A stretch of DNA of 5,660 bases from Chloroflexota bacterium (GTDB lineage Bacteria > Chloroflexota > UBA6077): positions 1 through 5,660 of the forward strand of contig JAJYNT010000276.1 in the NCBI GenBank assembly GCA_021786215.1, given 5' to 3'. The translations under genes were made by a program, and so were the position numbers. The notes below the pieces were generated by a model. It searched no databases. It saw nothing but the letters and a program-made list of their open reading frames with translations, and was not told where the DNA came from. Below, one piece after another: positions 5,567 to 5,660 of this stretch. The first letter of the stretch is position 1, and each line of letters starts with the position of its first letter.

Positions 5567-5660
5567 TTACTCCAGCACCGCTTCGCGTCGGAGTTCGATC
5601 AACTCCTTGAAGCTGTCGTTGTCGAGCTCGGTCAGCCAGGACTCGTCGGCGCCGACGATC
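5567..5660 (-). CDS. C-terminus of a probable SNF2-family DEAD/DEAH helicase (partial)
   Basis: The last 30 codons of a minus-strand gene, ending in TAA (complement of 5567-5569). The peptide ends with GADESWLTELDNDSFKELIELRREAV, which resembles the C-terminal signature of bacterial Snf2/Rad54-like helicases (a GESWLTEL-like motif, then a short helix ending ALRREAV). The downstream SWIM gene, 4 bases away, is the common partner of this helicase. The catalytic domains lie outside the window, so the assignment rests on the tail and the context. Confidence 0.65.
   Translation of the reverse strand, partial: IVGADESWLTELDNDSFKELIELRREAVLE

Noticed and set aside
1..5660. CRISPR array to accompany the cmr1 relic
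   Set aside because: No regularly spaced direct repeats of 24-40 bases are visible anywhere in the window.

Overview
The window comes from a bacterium of moderately high GC content. It has strong Shine-Dalgarno sites, several TTG starts and a Cmr-type (III-B) CRISPR remnant. Nothing here fixes the phylum; a Firmicutes-like or Chloroflexota-like host would fit, but that is a guess. The left three quarters (about 1-4640) is accessory DNA with many broken genes. The right end (about 4720-5660, minus strand) is an intact, ordinary-looking gene pair with cleaner, GC-ending codons.

Layout. Positions 3-86 hold the last codons of an unidentified plus-strand gene. Positions 141-290 hold the first 49 codons of a cmr1-like RAMP gene of a type III-B CRISPR system, with a good ribosome binding site but an abrupt stop. 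A DUF1848 protein with a C-terminal cysteine cluster (about 287-1315) follows, its most likely TTG start overlapping the cmr1 stop. Next comes a long damaged block (1364-4046): an Rsm22-like methyltransferase lacking its SAM-binding middle, then in one frame the methyltransferase's cysteine motif, an OB-fold-like stretch and a RecQ-type helicase. The helicase stops just after motif V, and an out-of-frame C-terminal helical tail follows, itself carrying one more frameshift. Then come a HicB-like antitoxin with an extended -10 promoter and a HicA-like toxin gene that appears to have lost one base. On the minus strand, the end of a probable SNF2-family helicase gene is followed 4 bases later by a SWIM zinc-finger gene.

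How it fits together. The themes are nucleic-acid processing and defence: CRISPR interference, DUF1848, methyltransferase, OB/RecQ, toxin-antitoxin, SWIM/SNF2. The most striking property is decay. Three places look like internal deletions (about 284, 1740 and 3462) and two look like single-base indels (about 3962 and 4446), while DUF1848, hicB and the SWIM gene remain open. The likeliest reading is an eroding defence or repair island. A low-quality or chimeric assembly is the main alternative. If intact relatives exist, the DUF1848 + Fe-S methyltransferase + OB-RecQ combination is the part most likely to be an under-described system.
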